From: an uncultured Pelagibacteraceae bacterium
GTDB taxonomy: Bacteria; Pseudomonadota; Alphaproteobacteria; Pelagibacterales; Pelagibacteraceae
Reading direction: 5' to 3'
NCBI GenBank assembly: GCA_902540275.1
Contig: CACBMB010000001.1
Span: forward strand, 62,001 to 126,000
Length of the DNA stretch: 64,000 nt
This document shows, one piece after another, positions 9,425 through 18,274 of this stretch; the stretch's first letter is position 1; each line of letters starts with the position of its first letter. The translations under genes were made by a program, and so were the position numbers. The notes under the pieces are model-generated. The model ran no database searches. It was not told where the DNA came from and saw only the letters and a list, made by a program, of their open reading frames with translations.

Positions 9425-9694
9425 ATGCTTAATATCAATTGTCCCTACTGTGGAGATAGATCTCAAAAAGAATTTGCTTATGGTGGAGATGGAACGGTAA
9501 AAAGACCAGAATTAAATAAAGAAGTGTCAGATGAAAAATGGAATGAGTTTGTCTATTTAAGAAAAAGTCCAAGAGGAAAACACATTGAGTTATGGCATCA
9601 TATTGCGGGTTGTAGACAATGGTTTAAAGTTCAAAGAGATACAGTTACACACGAAATTTTTAAAACTGCAAAAATGAATGAAGAAATAAAATGA
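9425..9694 (+). CDS. soxD: Sarcosine oxidase delta subunit
   Basis: This 89-residue zinc-binding small subunit is of normal length. Likely ligands are C6 and C9 (CPYC) and H59 and C63 (WHHIAGC). It sits between soxB and soxA, overlapping soxA by 4 bases. It is structural, holding zinc in the tetramer. Confidence 0.94.
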   Translation: MLNINCPYCGDRSQKEFAYGGDGTVKRPELNKEVSDEKWNEFVYLRKSPRGKHIELWHHIAGCRQWFKVQRDTVTHEIFKTAKMNEEIK

Positions 9695-12687
9695 GTCAAT
9701 CATATCGATTAAAAAATGAAGGTTTGATTAATAGAAACAAAGAAATAATTTTCAAGTTTAATGGAAAAAAATATACCGGATATGAAGGAGATACTCTAGC
9801 TTCAGCTTTACTTGCAAATGGAGTTCACTTAGTAGGAAGAAGTTTCAAATATCATAGACCTAGAGGTTTCTTTGGTGCGGGTGTAGATGAACCAAACGCG
9901 AAACTGCAAATCCAATTAAATGGTCACTCAGAACCTAATGTAAATGCTACAGAATTTGAATTAGTGGAGGGTGTTGAAGCTAGTAGCCAAAACTGCTGGC
10001 CTTCAGTAGAATTTGATATAGGAGCTATAAATAATTTTTTGAATAGATTTTTTCCTGCTGGTTTTTATTACAAAACATTTATGTGGCCAAAAAGCTTTTG
10101 GTATAAAATTTATGAACCATTTATCAGAAAAGCAGCTGGTCTTGGTATTGCATCTGTGGAGAAAGATAAAGAAAGATATGAACATAAATATGAATATTGT
10201 GATTTACTTGTTACTGGATCTGGCCCTGCTGGTTTATCAAGCGCCTATTCAGCTGCAAAGAATGGAGCAAAAGTAATTCTGGCTGAGGATAAACCGAGGT
10301 TTGGTGGGTCATTACTAACAGATGATGTAACTATAGATAATTTATCAGGTAAAGACTGGGCAGATAAAATTATTACTGAGCTGAAAGAAATGCCCAACGT
10401 GATTGTTAAGAATAGATCACAGGTTTTTGGTTACTATGATCATAATATGATGGTTATGTTTGAAAGAACAGGGGATCATTTGAATGATAAACCTAAATAT
10501 ACTCCTAGACAAAGGTTATGGTACGTAAGAGCTAAAGAAGTATTGTTGTCCACAGGTTCAATAGAAAGACCGATAGTCTTTGGAAATAATGATACCCCTG
10601 GAGTATTTTTATCAGCTGCAGCAAAAGAATATATAAAAGTTTATGGAGTTTTGGTTGGTAAAAAACCTTTAATATTTACGAATAATGATAGTGCATATGA
10701 AACTGCCTTAGAGTTTAAAAAACAAGGTATTGAACCTATAATTTTAGATACAAGGGAGGAACAATCATCTGAATTAATAGACAGTGCAAAAAATCAAAAT
10801 ATTCAAATAAAATTTTGTCATGCTGTAATTTCTGCAAACGGATATAAAAAAGTTAGATCGGCACAAATTGGTAAATTGAATAAAGAGAAAACAGGATTTG
10901 AAAATCTTCAAACTATCGAATGTGATTGTATATGTGTATCTGGATTTTGGACTCCAACAGTCCATCTAGCATCACAATCAGGTAATAAACTTAAGTTTAA
11001 TGATGATATAGATGCTTTTATTCCTGATAAATCAAAACAAAACGAAAAATCTGTAGGAGCTTCGAATGGAACTTTTACATTAAAGGAAACTTTAGAGGAT
11101 GGATTTAAAACTGGATTTGAAGTCTCGAAAAATATAACTAATAATAACATTTTAACCTCAACTCCAAATTCAAATGAAACTAAGAAAAGTGCACATGATA
11201 AATTTTGGTGCTCTCCTTTACCTAATGGGAAAAACTACAAACGTTTTGTAGATTTTCAAAATGATGTCGCGGTTTCAGATATTGAAGTTGCTTTACGGGA
11301 AGGTTATAGATCAATTGAACATGTTAAAAGGTATACAACATTAGGAATGGCAACCGATCAAGGTCGTACTAGCAATCTTAATGGTCTTCAATTGGTTGCA
11401 AATGTTGAAAAAAAAATTGTTCCACAAGTTGGTCATACAACTTTCAGACCACCATTTACTCCAATTACGATAGGTACAATTGTTGGAAGAGAAATTGATA
11501 TGGAATATATGCCAACAAGAAAAACGCCAATGCATACATGGCATGAAAAAAATAATGCAGTTTTTGTCGATGCGGGTGCTTGGAAGAGACCAAGATATTA
11601 CAAACAAGGCAATGAGTCTTTATTTGAGGCTTCGAAAAGAGAAGCAAAAAATGTTAGAGACCATGTAGGTATTTGTGATGTAACTACTTTAGGAAAAATT
11701 GATATTAAAGGACCAGATTCAGCAGAATTTTTAAATAGAGTTTATACCAATGCATGGTTAAAGCTTCCTATTGGTAAAGCAAGATATGGCGTTATGCTGA
11801 GAGAAGATGGAATAGTAATGGATGATGGAACTACAACTAGAATTTCTGAAAATCACTATCACATGACAACGACAACAGCACAGGCAGCGAATGTGTTGTC
11901 TCATTTGGAATATTATCTTCAAATTGTTTGGCCAGAGTTAAATGTAAACGTTATATCAACAACCGAGCAATGGGCTGGAGCTGCACTTGCAGGCCCTAAA
12001 TCAAGAGATGTGTTAGCAAAATTATTTCCTAATCTTGATGTAACTAATGAATCTCTACCATTTATGGGTTACATGGAAGGAGATTTATTTGGTGTAAAAG
12101 CAAGAATATTTAGAATTTCATTTTCAGGAGAGCTTGCATACGAAATCAATGTTGAGTCTGATTGCGGTCTTTATATGTGGGAAAAAATAATCGAAATAGG
12201 TAAAGAATTTAATATCCAACCTTATGGAACTGAAGCATTATCAACTTTAAGAATTGAAATGGGTCACGTAGCTGGACCTGAACTTGATGGAAGAACTATT
12301 CCTTATGACGTTTCTTTAGAAGGTTTACTGTCAAAGAAAAAAGATTTTATTGGAAAAAGATCTTTACAAAAAGAAGCATTTAATAAAAATGATAGGCAAA
12401 AAATAGTTGGTCTTGTTCCAACAGATAAAAAATCCAGTATACCAGAGGGTTCACATTTAGTTGTAGATAAAAACGCTAAACTTCCAAATCCAAAATTAGG
12501 ACATGTCTCTTCATCTTGTTGGAGTGTAGAAAATAATAATCCATTTTCTTTAGCAATAGTAAAAGATGGAAAAAATATGATTGGTAAAAAATTATTTGCA
12601 GTATCTCCGTTAAAAAATACTGCTATAGAGGTTGAAATAATCTCTTCTCATTATGTTGATCATGAAGGAAAGAGAGTTAGATCATGA
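9691..12687 (+). CDS. soxA: Sarcosine oxidase alpha subunit
   Basis: This 998-residue large subunit has three parts. The N-terminal region (about 15-110) is the ferredoxin-like fold with the GRSFKYHRPRG motif. The middle (about 170-560) is a NAD/FAD-binding oxidoreductase with GSGPAGLSSA. The C-terminal part (about 590-998) is GcvT-like, with DVTTLGKIDIKGPDS and WAGAALAGP motifs. It channels the methylene group onto THF, giving 5,10-methylene-THF. The length is normal and all domains look intact. Confidence 0.95.
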   Translation: MSQSYRLKNEGLINRNKEIIFKFNGKKYTGYEGDTLASALLANGVHLVGRSFKYHRPRGFFGAGVDEPNAKLQIQLNGHSEPNVNATEFELVEGVEASSQNCWPSVEFDIGAINNFLNRFFPAGFYYKTFMWPKSFWYKIYEPFIRKAAGLGIASVEKDKERYEHKYEYCDLLVTGSGPAGLSSAYSAAKNGAKVILAEDKPRFGGSLLTDDVTIDNLSGKDWADKIITELKEMPNVIVKNRSQVFGYYDHNMMVMFERTGDHLNDKPKYTPRQRLWYVRAKEVLLSTGSIERPIVFGNNDTPGVFLSAAAKEYIKVYGVLVGKKPLIFTNNDSAYETALEFKKQGIEPIILDTREEQSSELIDSAKNQNIQIKFCHAVISANGYKKVRSAQIGKLNKEKTGFENLQTIECDCICVSGFWTPTVHLASQSGNKLKFNDDIDAFIPDKSKQNEKSVGASNGTFTLKETLEDGFKTGFEVSKNITNNNILTSTPNSNETKKSAHDKFWCSPLPNGKNYKRFVDFQNDVAVSDIEVALREGYRSIEHVKRYTTLGMATDQGRTSNLNGLQLVANVEKKIVPQVGHTTFRPPFTPITIGTIVGREIDMEYMPTRKTPMHTWHEKNNAVFVDAGAWKRPRYYKQGNESLFEASKREAKNVRDHVGICDVTTLGKIDIKGPDSAEFLNRVYTNAWLKLPIGKARYGVMLREDGIVMDDGTTTRISENHYHMTTTTAQAANVLSHLEYYLQIVWPELNVNVISTTEQWAGAALAGPKSRDVLAKLFPNLDVTNESLPFMGYMEGDLFGVKARIFRISFSGELAYEINVESDCGLYMWEKIIEIGKEFNIQPYGTEALSTLRIEMGHVAGPELDGRTIPYDVSLEGLLSKKKDFIGKRSLQKEAFNKNDRQKIVGLVPTDKKSSIPEGSHLVVDKNAKLPNPKLGHVSSSCWSVENNNPFSLAIVKDGKNMIGKKLFAVSPLKNTAIEVEIISSHYVDHEGKRVRS

Positions 12688-13268
12688 CGAATATTTCAGC
12701 TCTAAACTTTATTCATAAAATTGGAAAATTTGGTGATCATAACGGAAAAAATGATGAAACTTTATTGAAAGTTTCAGAATTAAATAAATTATCGATATTT
12801 CAAATCGCTAAATTTAAAAATTCTGATTTTGATATTTCTAAAGTAAAAGTAGATGGATTAAATCTTCCATCATCATTAAAATCATCTTCTAACTCGAATA
12901 CAAGATTATTATGGTTAGGGCCTGATAATTGGTTAGTTTTTTCATCTAATTTAAATCTAATTGAAAAAGAAAAAAAACAATTTAGTGAATTAGACTTTGC
13001 TATAACTGATATTTCACATTCAAGAGCTATAATTGAATTAGAAGGAAATTTGGTTAATGAAGTTTTAAAAAAAGGATGTCCTTTGGATATCAATTCTTTT
13101 AAAGAAGGTGATTGTGCAAACTCGTTTTATAACGGAATAACAGTTACAATTGACTTTGTCTCAGATAATCCTAAAAAAGTAAGAATATCTGGTTTAAGAA
13201 GTTTTGGTGAATCTCTTCATCACTCGATTACTGACTCTTGTTTAGAATTTGGATATAAATCAATTTAG
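12684..13268 (+). CDS. soxG: Sarcosine oxidase gamma subunit
   Basis: This 194-residue last gene of the soxBDAG set overlaps soxA by 4 bases. Gamma subunits are poorly conserved GcvT-related proteins. The segments LLWLGPDNWLVFS and AITDISHSRAIIELEG are the recognisable parts. The identification rests on these plus position. It ends head to head with the minus-strand EamA gene, two bases apart. Confidence 0.88.
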   Translation: MTNISALNFIHKIGKFGDHNGKNDETLLKVSELNKLSIFQIAKFKNSDFDISKVKVDGLNLPSSLKSSSNSNTRLLWLGPDNWLVFSSNLNLIEKEKKQFSELDFAITDISHSRAIIELEGNLVNEVLKKGCPLDINSFKEGDCANSFYNGITVTIDFVSDNPKKVRISGLRSFGESLHHSITDSCLEFGYKSI

Positions 13269-13270
13269 AC

Positions 13271-14119
13271 TTATTTTCGGGTAGCAATATAAACTCCAGT
13301 AGATGCAATTAGAAAACCAACAAGATCTATTTTAGTTAATATTTCATCAAGAAAAAACCATCCCATAAAAGCAGAAACTGCGGGAATTAAAAAAAATATT
13401 GAAACTGTTTTACTTGCAGAATTTTTTTTGATTAAAAACATTAATATCGTAAAAGCTCCAAAAGAGACTAAAAATATTTGGTGACTCATAGCTAGTATAA
13501 AGGTTGTTGAAAAATTTATAAAAGGTTCTGCAAAAAAAATGACTACTAAAACATGAAATAAACATCCACCAGCAGCTTGATAAAAGTTACTAACTGATAA
13601 AGGCAGCTTATTACTTAATTTCTTTTGCCAGATTGTAGACGTAGTAATTGAAATCAAAGCTATTACAGTCGCTACTAAACCTAAAACAGGTATTTTTGAA
13701 CCTAAATCAAAACCTAAAACTAAAATAGCACCAACAAAACCAAGAAGTGCACCAATCCACTGTTTGATTGTAATTTTTTCATTTAAAAAGGGGCCACTAA
13801 GTACATTAGTTAAAATTGGTTGTAGAGTTACTATTAAAGCAGCTATTCCAGCAGGCATCCCAATCGAAATAGAAAAAAAAACTCCCCCTAAATAAAATCC
13901 ATGAAAAAGAACTCCACTAAGGACCGACTCTATAAGATTATCACTTTTGATTATGATTGAATTTTTTGAGTAAAGAGAAAAAAAATAAAATCCAATAGCC
14001 ACTAAGAAAAATCTAAATGCTAGTGCAGAAAATGGATCACTATTATCTACAATTGGTTTGGTGGTTATGAAAGCTGATGACCATAACAAAATAAATATAA
14101 ACGGATAAATTCTGATCAT
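13271..14119 (-). CDS. EamA/DMT-family membrane transporter
   Basis: This is a ten-helix protein of the drug/metabolite transporter superfamily with two EamA repeats. I place the start at the ATG giving MIRIYPFIFILLWSSAF (14119), which begins directly with the first helix. An upstream in-frame start at 14161 would add a polar 14-residue leader. The opening WSSAFITTKP and the mid segment IVTLQPILTNVLSGPFLNEK are typical of the family. Such proteins export amino acids or other metabolites, and the substrate is unknown here. Confidence 0.82.
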   Translation of the reverse strand: MIRIYPFIFILLWSSAFITTKPIVDNSDPFSALAFRFFLVAIGFYFFSLYSKNSIIIKSDNLIESVLSGVLFHGFYLGGVFFSISIGMPAGIAALIVTLQPILTNVLSGPFLNEKITIKQWIGALLGFVGAILVLGFDLGSKIPVLGLVATVIALISITTSTIWQKKLSNKLPLSVSNFYQAAGGCLFHVLVVIFFAEPFINFSTTFILAMSHQIFLVSFGAFTILMFLIKKNSASKTVSIFFLIPAVSAFMGWFFLDEILTKIDLVGFLIASTGVYIATRK

Positions 14120-14254
14120 TTTAGGTTTTATAAAAAAATTATGCTTACATTTGATTCTCAAATTTAGTTAAATTTGTCCATGAAAATAAAGCTTTTAGAA
14201 ATTAATTTAAATACTACCTTGAGTTGTAAATTTAAATGCTTAAAGTTCTTTAAA

Positions 14255-14566
14255 ATGATTTATAAAAAAATAACTTTGGGATTATTTTCTTTAATATTTT
14301 TAGGGGCTTGCACAACACCTACAGCTATGTTGGGACCAGCTTATACTTTAACTTCTTCAGGTAATGTGATTCAAGCAGGTTTCTCTTATGGATCTAGTGA
14401 ACTTGTTACAATGTATACTGGTAAAACACCAATGGAAAATGTAATTGAAATTACTTCAAGTGAAAATAATATTCAAAAGGATACTCTTGAAAGTGATGAT
14501 TTCAAGCATTTAATCATAAGTAGAGTTGAAAAAGCTAACAGAATTTTAAATAACTCTAATCGATAA
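14255..14566 (+). CDS. Small putative lipoprotein
   Basis: The preferred start is the ATG at 14255, giving about 103 residues. A lipoprotein signal follows at once: basic MIYKK, a hydrophobic core and the lipobox LGAC with the cysteine about residue 18. An in-frame ATG at 14174 would place a hydrophilic leader in front of the signal and is unlikely. The mature part is short, polar and ends RILNNSNR. I do not recognise the family. Its end overlaps the convergent minus-strand gene by 11 bases. Confidence 0.65.
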   Translation: MIYKKITLGLFSLIFLGACTTPTAMLGPAYTLTSSGNVIQAGFSYGSSELVTMYTGKTPMENVIEITSSENNIQKDTLESDDFKHLIISRVEKANRILNNSNR

Positions 14567-14996
14567 TATTTAATTTAATTAAATTAATTTGTTTAGTTTC
14601 TTTGCACCACAATTCGTAGCTTTCACACATTCTCCATAGATGATCAAATGCCCTTTGCGAAATTTCTAGCGGAAAATGACTTTTTGCATAATATAAATTA
14701 GGAAATTGAATTAATTGTTTAATCATCATATTTTTTTGTATATTGAGTAATTTTATTGTTTCGCTAGGTATTTTTTTTTTAGTTCTTTTATCTACAAAGT
14801 TATTTTGCTCTAATTCTTTAAACCATTTATCATGAAATTTACCACTGCTGATAAGATTATAGGTATCTGAACCAATATATGCATCAATAGCATCTAATGT
14901 TGATAAATCAGAATTTTTTTTTTTAATTTCTACAATTTCATCGTAGATTTTTTCTGCAACAACTAAAATATATGGACGATCTTTAGATTGTTTCAT
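14556..14996 (-). CDS. Conserved-looking protein of unknown function
   Basis: This 146-residue soluble, highly charged, probably helical protein shows no signal peptide or membrane segment. It contains two Trp-rich patches (FHDKWFKELE and FDHLWRMCESYELWC) towards the middle and C-terminus. The start codon follows directly on the stop of the racemase gene upstream, so both are probably co-transcribed. I do not recognise the family. Its size and co-transcription argue for a real gene. Confidence 0.6.
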   Translation of the reverse strand: MKQSKDRPYILVVAEKIYDEIVEIKKKNSDLSTLDAIDAYIGSDTYNLISSGKFHDKWFKELEQNNFVDKRTKKKIPSETIKLLNIQKNMMIKQLIQFPNLYYAKSHFPLEISQRAFDHLWRMCESYELWCKETKQINLIKLNIID

Positions 14997-15743
14997 CTAT
15001 TTATTATATTTTTTCATCGCAGCATAAGCTAGAATTAGATTTGGATCTAAAAAAATTTTTGAGGATTTTACAGTTTCAATCGATTTAAAAGCAAAAATAG
15101 CTATTGGTAATTCAGTGCAGCCAAGAATAATTCTTTTACATTTATTTTTGATTAAAAAATTTATTGCGGGTTGAATTACTTTAGAGGCTTGTTTAACTTT
15201 ACCCATTTTTACATATTTAATTGCTTTATTTACACATTTTTTTTGAAGATTGTTATTTGGAAAAAATAATTCATAGTCATTATTAAAAATTTTATCATAA
15301 ACTTTAGTTTTTAAAGTACCTTCCGTTGCTAACAAACCTATTTTAGAATTTTTTTTGCAGTTTTTCTTGGTATGATTGAATACTTCTTTAGGCATATTTA
15401 TAATTGGAATTTTTATTTTTTTTTGAAGATCTTGGTACCAATAGTGAGCAGTATTACATGGTATCACAATAAATTTACATTTTGATTTTTCTAATTTTTT
15501 ACAACCATCAACTAAACTTTTTAACACTTTTTCATATTTTCTTTTTGAAGAAATATTTTTTGATTTATCAGAGAGTACACCTGTAGTTTTTCCAATAGAC
15601 TCTGGTCTTCCAGGGATATTAGATTTATTATATAGATAAAATAATGGGTAATCTTGATCAATTCTTCCTCTGTATTGGATCGCTAATTTATTACAAAAAT
15701 CCAATCCGGCTTGTGTTCCCATCCCTCCAAGAATACCAATCAT
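14997..15743 (-). CDS. Aspartate/glutamate racemase family protein
   Basis: This 248-residue protein has both catalytic cysteines of the Asp/Glu racemase superfamily: PCNTAH around 94-99 and GCTELP in the C-terminal third. The opening MIGILGGMGTQAG is also typical. The family interconverts amino-acid enantiomers without a cofactor; aspartate racemase is the closest description, while hydantoin or maleate activities cannot be excluded. A long-loop inverted repeat lies between it and cspA upstream. Confidence 0.82.
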   Translation of the reverse strand: MIGILGGMGTQAGLDFCNKLAIQYRGRIDQDYPLFYLYNKSNIPGRPESIGKTTGVLSDKSKNISSKRKYEKVLKSLVDGCKKLEKSKCKFIVIPCNTAHYWYQDLQKKIKIPIINMPKEVFNHTKKNCKKNSKIGLLATEGTLKTKVYDKIFNNDYELFFPNNNLQKKCVNKAIKYVKMGKVKQASKVIQPAINFLIKNKCKRIILGCTELPIAIFAFKSIETVKSSKIFLDPNLILAYAAMKKYNK

Positions 15744-15767
15744 AATTTTAATCTTATCTAGAATAGA

Positions 15768-15822
15768 TTATTGGCTATAAAAATAAACAACTCTTTAATT
15801 ATTTAATCGATATAGCCAATAA
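15768..15822. repeat. Perfect 12-bp inverted repeat with 31-base loop
   Basis: TTATTGGCTATA (15768-15779) is the exact reverse complement of TATAGCCAATAA (15811-15822). It lies 15 bases downstream of the cspA stop and 24 bases upstream of the racemase start. No T-tract follows the stem in the minus direction, so it is not a standard terminator. It may stabilise or process the cspA mRNA 3' end. Confidence 0.7.
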
Positions 15823-15837
15823 ATTATATTGTGAAAA

Positions 15838-16044
15838 TTATGCAGTTTTTAAGTTAACTGCTGAAGGACCTTTAGGACCATCTTCAACATCGAAAGTCAA
15901 AGCTTGACCCTCATCTAAACCGTTCATACCAGCATCTCTTACTGCTGAAACATGTACAAACACATCTTTTTCTTTATCTTCTCTTTCAATAAAACCATAT
16001 CCTTTGGTTGGATTGAACCACTTTACTTTTCCTTGTAGACTCAT
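15838..16044 (-). CDS. cspA: Cold shock protein, CspA family
   Basis: This 68-residue single cold-shock domain has both RNA-binding motifs, KGYGFI (RNP1) and DVFVHV (RNP2), and a normal length. It binds single-stranded nucleic acid and acts as an RNA chaperone. The upstream region is unusually long for this genome (about 110 bases to the next gene) and contains a perfect hairpin, consistent with a regulated 5' leader. A possible -35 TTGACA lies at 16125-16130 on the minus strand, but I see no convincing matching -10. Confidence 0.95.
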   Translation of the reverse strand: MSLQGKVKWFNPTKGYGFIEREDKEKDVFVHVSAVRDAGMNGLDEGQALTFDVEDGPKGPSAVNLKTA

Positions 16045-16075
16045 ATTTATTTCTTACTTATTGTTACGTTAATTT

Positions 16076-16095
16076 ATTACTTATAATTAAGTAAT
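16076..16095 (-). promoter_or_regulatory. Hairpin in the cspA 5' leader
   Basis: ATTACTTA (16076-16083) and TAAGTAAT (16088-16095) pair perfectly around a four-base loop. The element starts 32 bases upstream of the cspA start. Cold-shock mRNAs often carry structured leaders that respond to temperature; the role here is inferred only from position. Confidence 0.45.
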
Positions 16096-16154
16096 TTACG
16101 CTTTCTTTAGAATTTTAAGACTTTTGTCAACAAAATAGATATATTTATGATTAT

Positions 16155-16628
16155 TTAATCTAAATCGTTGCTTATTAGCTTTGTTAAATAAAGCGAATTA
16201 ACATCAGTTTTGTAATGTGCAAATGGCTCACATAATTCAAAATTACACTTTTTAAATAGTTTTCTCGCTGGCTCAAAAAATTTTCCTGCTCCAGTCTCAA
16301 TACTTATTCTCTTTATATTTAGTTTTTTTGCTTCACTTATGAGGTGATTTATTACTTTTATGCCATTTCCTTTATTTCTAAAATTGTCATGAATTCTAAT
16401 AGATTTAAATTCACCATGCTCCTCATTTAAAAACTTTAATGCACCACAACCCATCAATTGGTCATTTTCCCATAAACTCCAGAATTTTATAGAAGATACT
16501 TGTAAACCAGGAATATCTAAAACATGCGCACTTCCTTCTGGTGATGCTGCTCTAAGTTCGATAAAATGTTTACTAAGAAGTTCATTAACTTCGGGATGAT
16601 CAAAATTTCCTTCAACTGATTTAATCAT
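16155..16628 (-). CDS. GNAT-family N-acetyltransferase
   Basis: This 157-residue protein has a GNAT fold. The acetyl-CoA-binding motif A region reads SIRIHDNFRNKGNGIKVINH around 75-94, with the usual R-x-x-G-x-G-like turn. The C-terminal part EPARKLFKKCNFELCEPFA fits strand and helix 6-7 of the family. It overlaps the end of purK by 4 bases. The substrate is unknown, and the link with purine synthesis may be only transcriptional. Confidence 0.8.
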   Translation of the reverse strand: MIKSVEGNFDHPEVNELLSKHFIELRAASPEGSAHVLDIPGLQVSSIKFWSLWENDQLMGCGALKFLNEEHGEFKSIRIHDNFRNKGNGIKVINHLISEAKKLNIKRISIETGAGKFFEPARKLFKKCNFELCEPFAHYKTDVNSLYLTKLISNDLD

Positions 16629-17674
16629 TTGTATAGAGTTGTTATATGACCCATTTTTCTTTTGTTTTTTACCTCTTTTTTTAAATAATCAAAGAAAAAT
16701 TCATTATCATTAAACTTTATTTTTTTTCTATAAGGCTCTATTTGATCACCTATTAAATTAATCATTTTTGCATTAGATAACTTTTTCAATGGAATTTTTT
16801 CAAGAGAGCAAACAGCTCTTATGTGGTTTTCAAACTGACTTATATTATATGCATTAATGGTTAAATGACCTGAATTATGAACTCTTGGAGCTATTTCATT
16901 AACATATAAATTTTCATTTATATCTATGAAAAACTCTACACATAAAGTTCCAATATATTTTAATTCCTCAGAAATATTAATTGCCCAATCTTTCGATTGA
17001 TTGAATATATCTTTACTAATTTCAGCTGGTATTTTTGAATATTTTAATATTTGATCCTCATGAACATTTTCTATTGGTTCATAAACTACATAATTATTAC
17101 TACCAAATCTGGTGACAATAACTGAAATTTCTTTTTTAAGTTTTACAAGTTTTTCTAGAATATATTCTTTTGAGAAATCAATTTTCAAAGATTGAATATC
17201 TTCAATTTTTTGAATTGGGTATTGACCTTTGCCGTCATATCCCAAAGTAGTTGTTTTTAAGATCCCTGGAATAAAATCTACTAAAGACTCTAATTCTGAT
17301 TTTTTTTTAACAGATGAATATTTTGTAGTTCTAATATTTAATTTATTTATAAAATCTTTTTCAGATAATCTATGTTGTATCAGTTTATTTATAGAAGGTT
17401 TTGGTAAAACAGGTTTTTCTTTGTTGATTTCATTAAGAGTTTTGTAGGGTATATTTTCAAATTCAAAAGTAATAATATTTACTTTATTAATAAATTCCAA
17501 AATTTTTTGTTTATCATCATACTTACCAAATATAAATTCATCACAAAAATTTTGTGCAGGAGCATTTATATCATCACAATAAACAATTGTTTTAATATTT
17601 ATCTTTTTAGCCGCAGCTGACAACATACTTCCAAGTTGACCACCACCAATAATACCCAAATATATTTGAGACAT
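16625..17674 (-). CDS. purK: N5-carboxyaminoimidazole ribonucleotide synthase
   Basis: This 349-residue ATP-grasp enzyme uses ATP and bicarbonate to carboxylate AIR in purine synthesis. It opens with GIIGGGQLGSM, the typical PurK N-terminus. The ATP-grasp core contains TTLGYDGKGQ around 145-154 and VNEIAPRVHNSGH towards 255-267. It lies 5 bases downstream of purE in the usual purE-purK order. Confidence 0.95.
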   Translation of the reverse strand: MSQIYLGIIGGGQLGSMLSAAAKKINIKTIVYCDDINAPAQNFCDEFIFGKYDDKQKILEFINKVNIITFEFENIPYKTLNEINKEKPVLPKPSINKLIQHRLSEKDFINKLNIRTTKYSSVKKKSELESLVDFIPGILKTTTLGYDGKGQYPIQKIEDIQSLKIDFSKEYILEKLVKLKKEISVIVTRFGSNNYVVYEPIENVHEDQILKYSKIPAEISKDIFNQSKDWAINISEELKYIGTLCVEFFIDINENLYVNEIAPRVHNSGHLTINAYNISQFENHIRAVCSLEKIPLKKLSNAKMINLIGDQIEPYRKKIKFNDNEFFFDYLKKEVKNKRKMGHITTLYK

Positions 17675-17679
17675 ATATT

Positions 17680-18171
17680 TTATTTAGGTTTCTTTTTAAC
17701 AGATTTTGTTTGTACTAATCTAAAATTCTCTATTTTTTTTCTTACCTTTAAATCATAATTTGCAATTATAGAAGCTGCAAGCAGAGCCGAATTAATCGCT
17801 CCATCCTCACCAATAGCTAAAGTTCCTACAGGAATACCTTTAGGCATTTGGGCAATTGATAATAGACTATCTATTCCTTTAAGCTTTTTACTCTCAATAG
17901 GAACTCCAAGAACTGGAATAGTTGTCAAAGCTGCAATCATACCTGGTAAGTGTGCAGATCCACCGGCTCCAGCAATAATAACCCCAAATTTATTTTTTTT
18001 AGCCGAAGTTGCAAATTCATACATTCTTTTTGGAGTTCTGTGTGCCGAAACTATCTTCGTTTCAAATTTAATACCAACATATTTAAGTACTTTTTCAGCT
18101 AATTTCATTGTTTTATAGTCAGATTGGCTACCCATAACAATAGCGACTTTAAGATTTTTATTCTTTTTCAT
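17680..18171 (-). CDS. purE: N5-carboxyaminoimidazole ribonucleotide mutase
   Basis: This 163-residue protein rearranges N5-CAIR to CAIR. Diagnostic motifs are MGSQSDYKTM (13-22), SAHRTPKRM and AGAGGSAHLPGM. It is the first gene of purE-purK on the minus strand, divergent from the M19 peptidase-like gene across 103 AT-rich bases. Confidence 0.96.
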   Translation of the reverse strand: MKKNKNLKVAIVMGSQSDYKTMKLAEKVLKYVGIKFETKIVSAHRTPKRMYEFATSAKKNKFGVIIAGAGGSAHLPGMIAALTTIPVLGVPIESKKLKGIDSLLSIAQMPKGIPVGTLAIGEDGAINSALLAASIIANYDLKVRKKIENFRLVQTKSVKKKPK

Positions 18172-18274
18172 GAGTTTTTTAGTTTAAACTTTATTTCAAT
18201 ATTAAATTAAAATTTCAATAAAATAAATAGAATTTAAAAAAACATATTGATATGGTTTAAACAAAATTAACAAA

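Noticed and set aside
18182..18262. Two GTTTAAAC palindromes about 70 bases apart in the divergent purE/M19 promoter region.
   Set aside because: They are low-complexity AT palindromes expected fairly often in this composition, and I know no regulator with such a site. Kept only as a weak operator idea.
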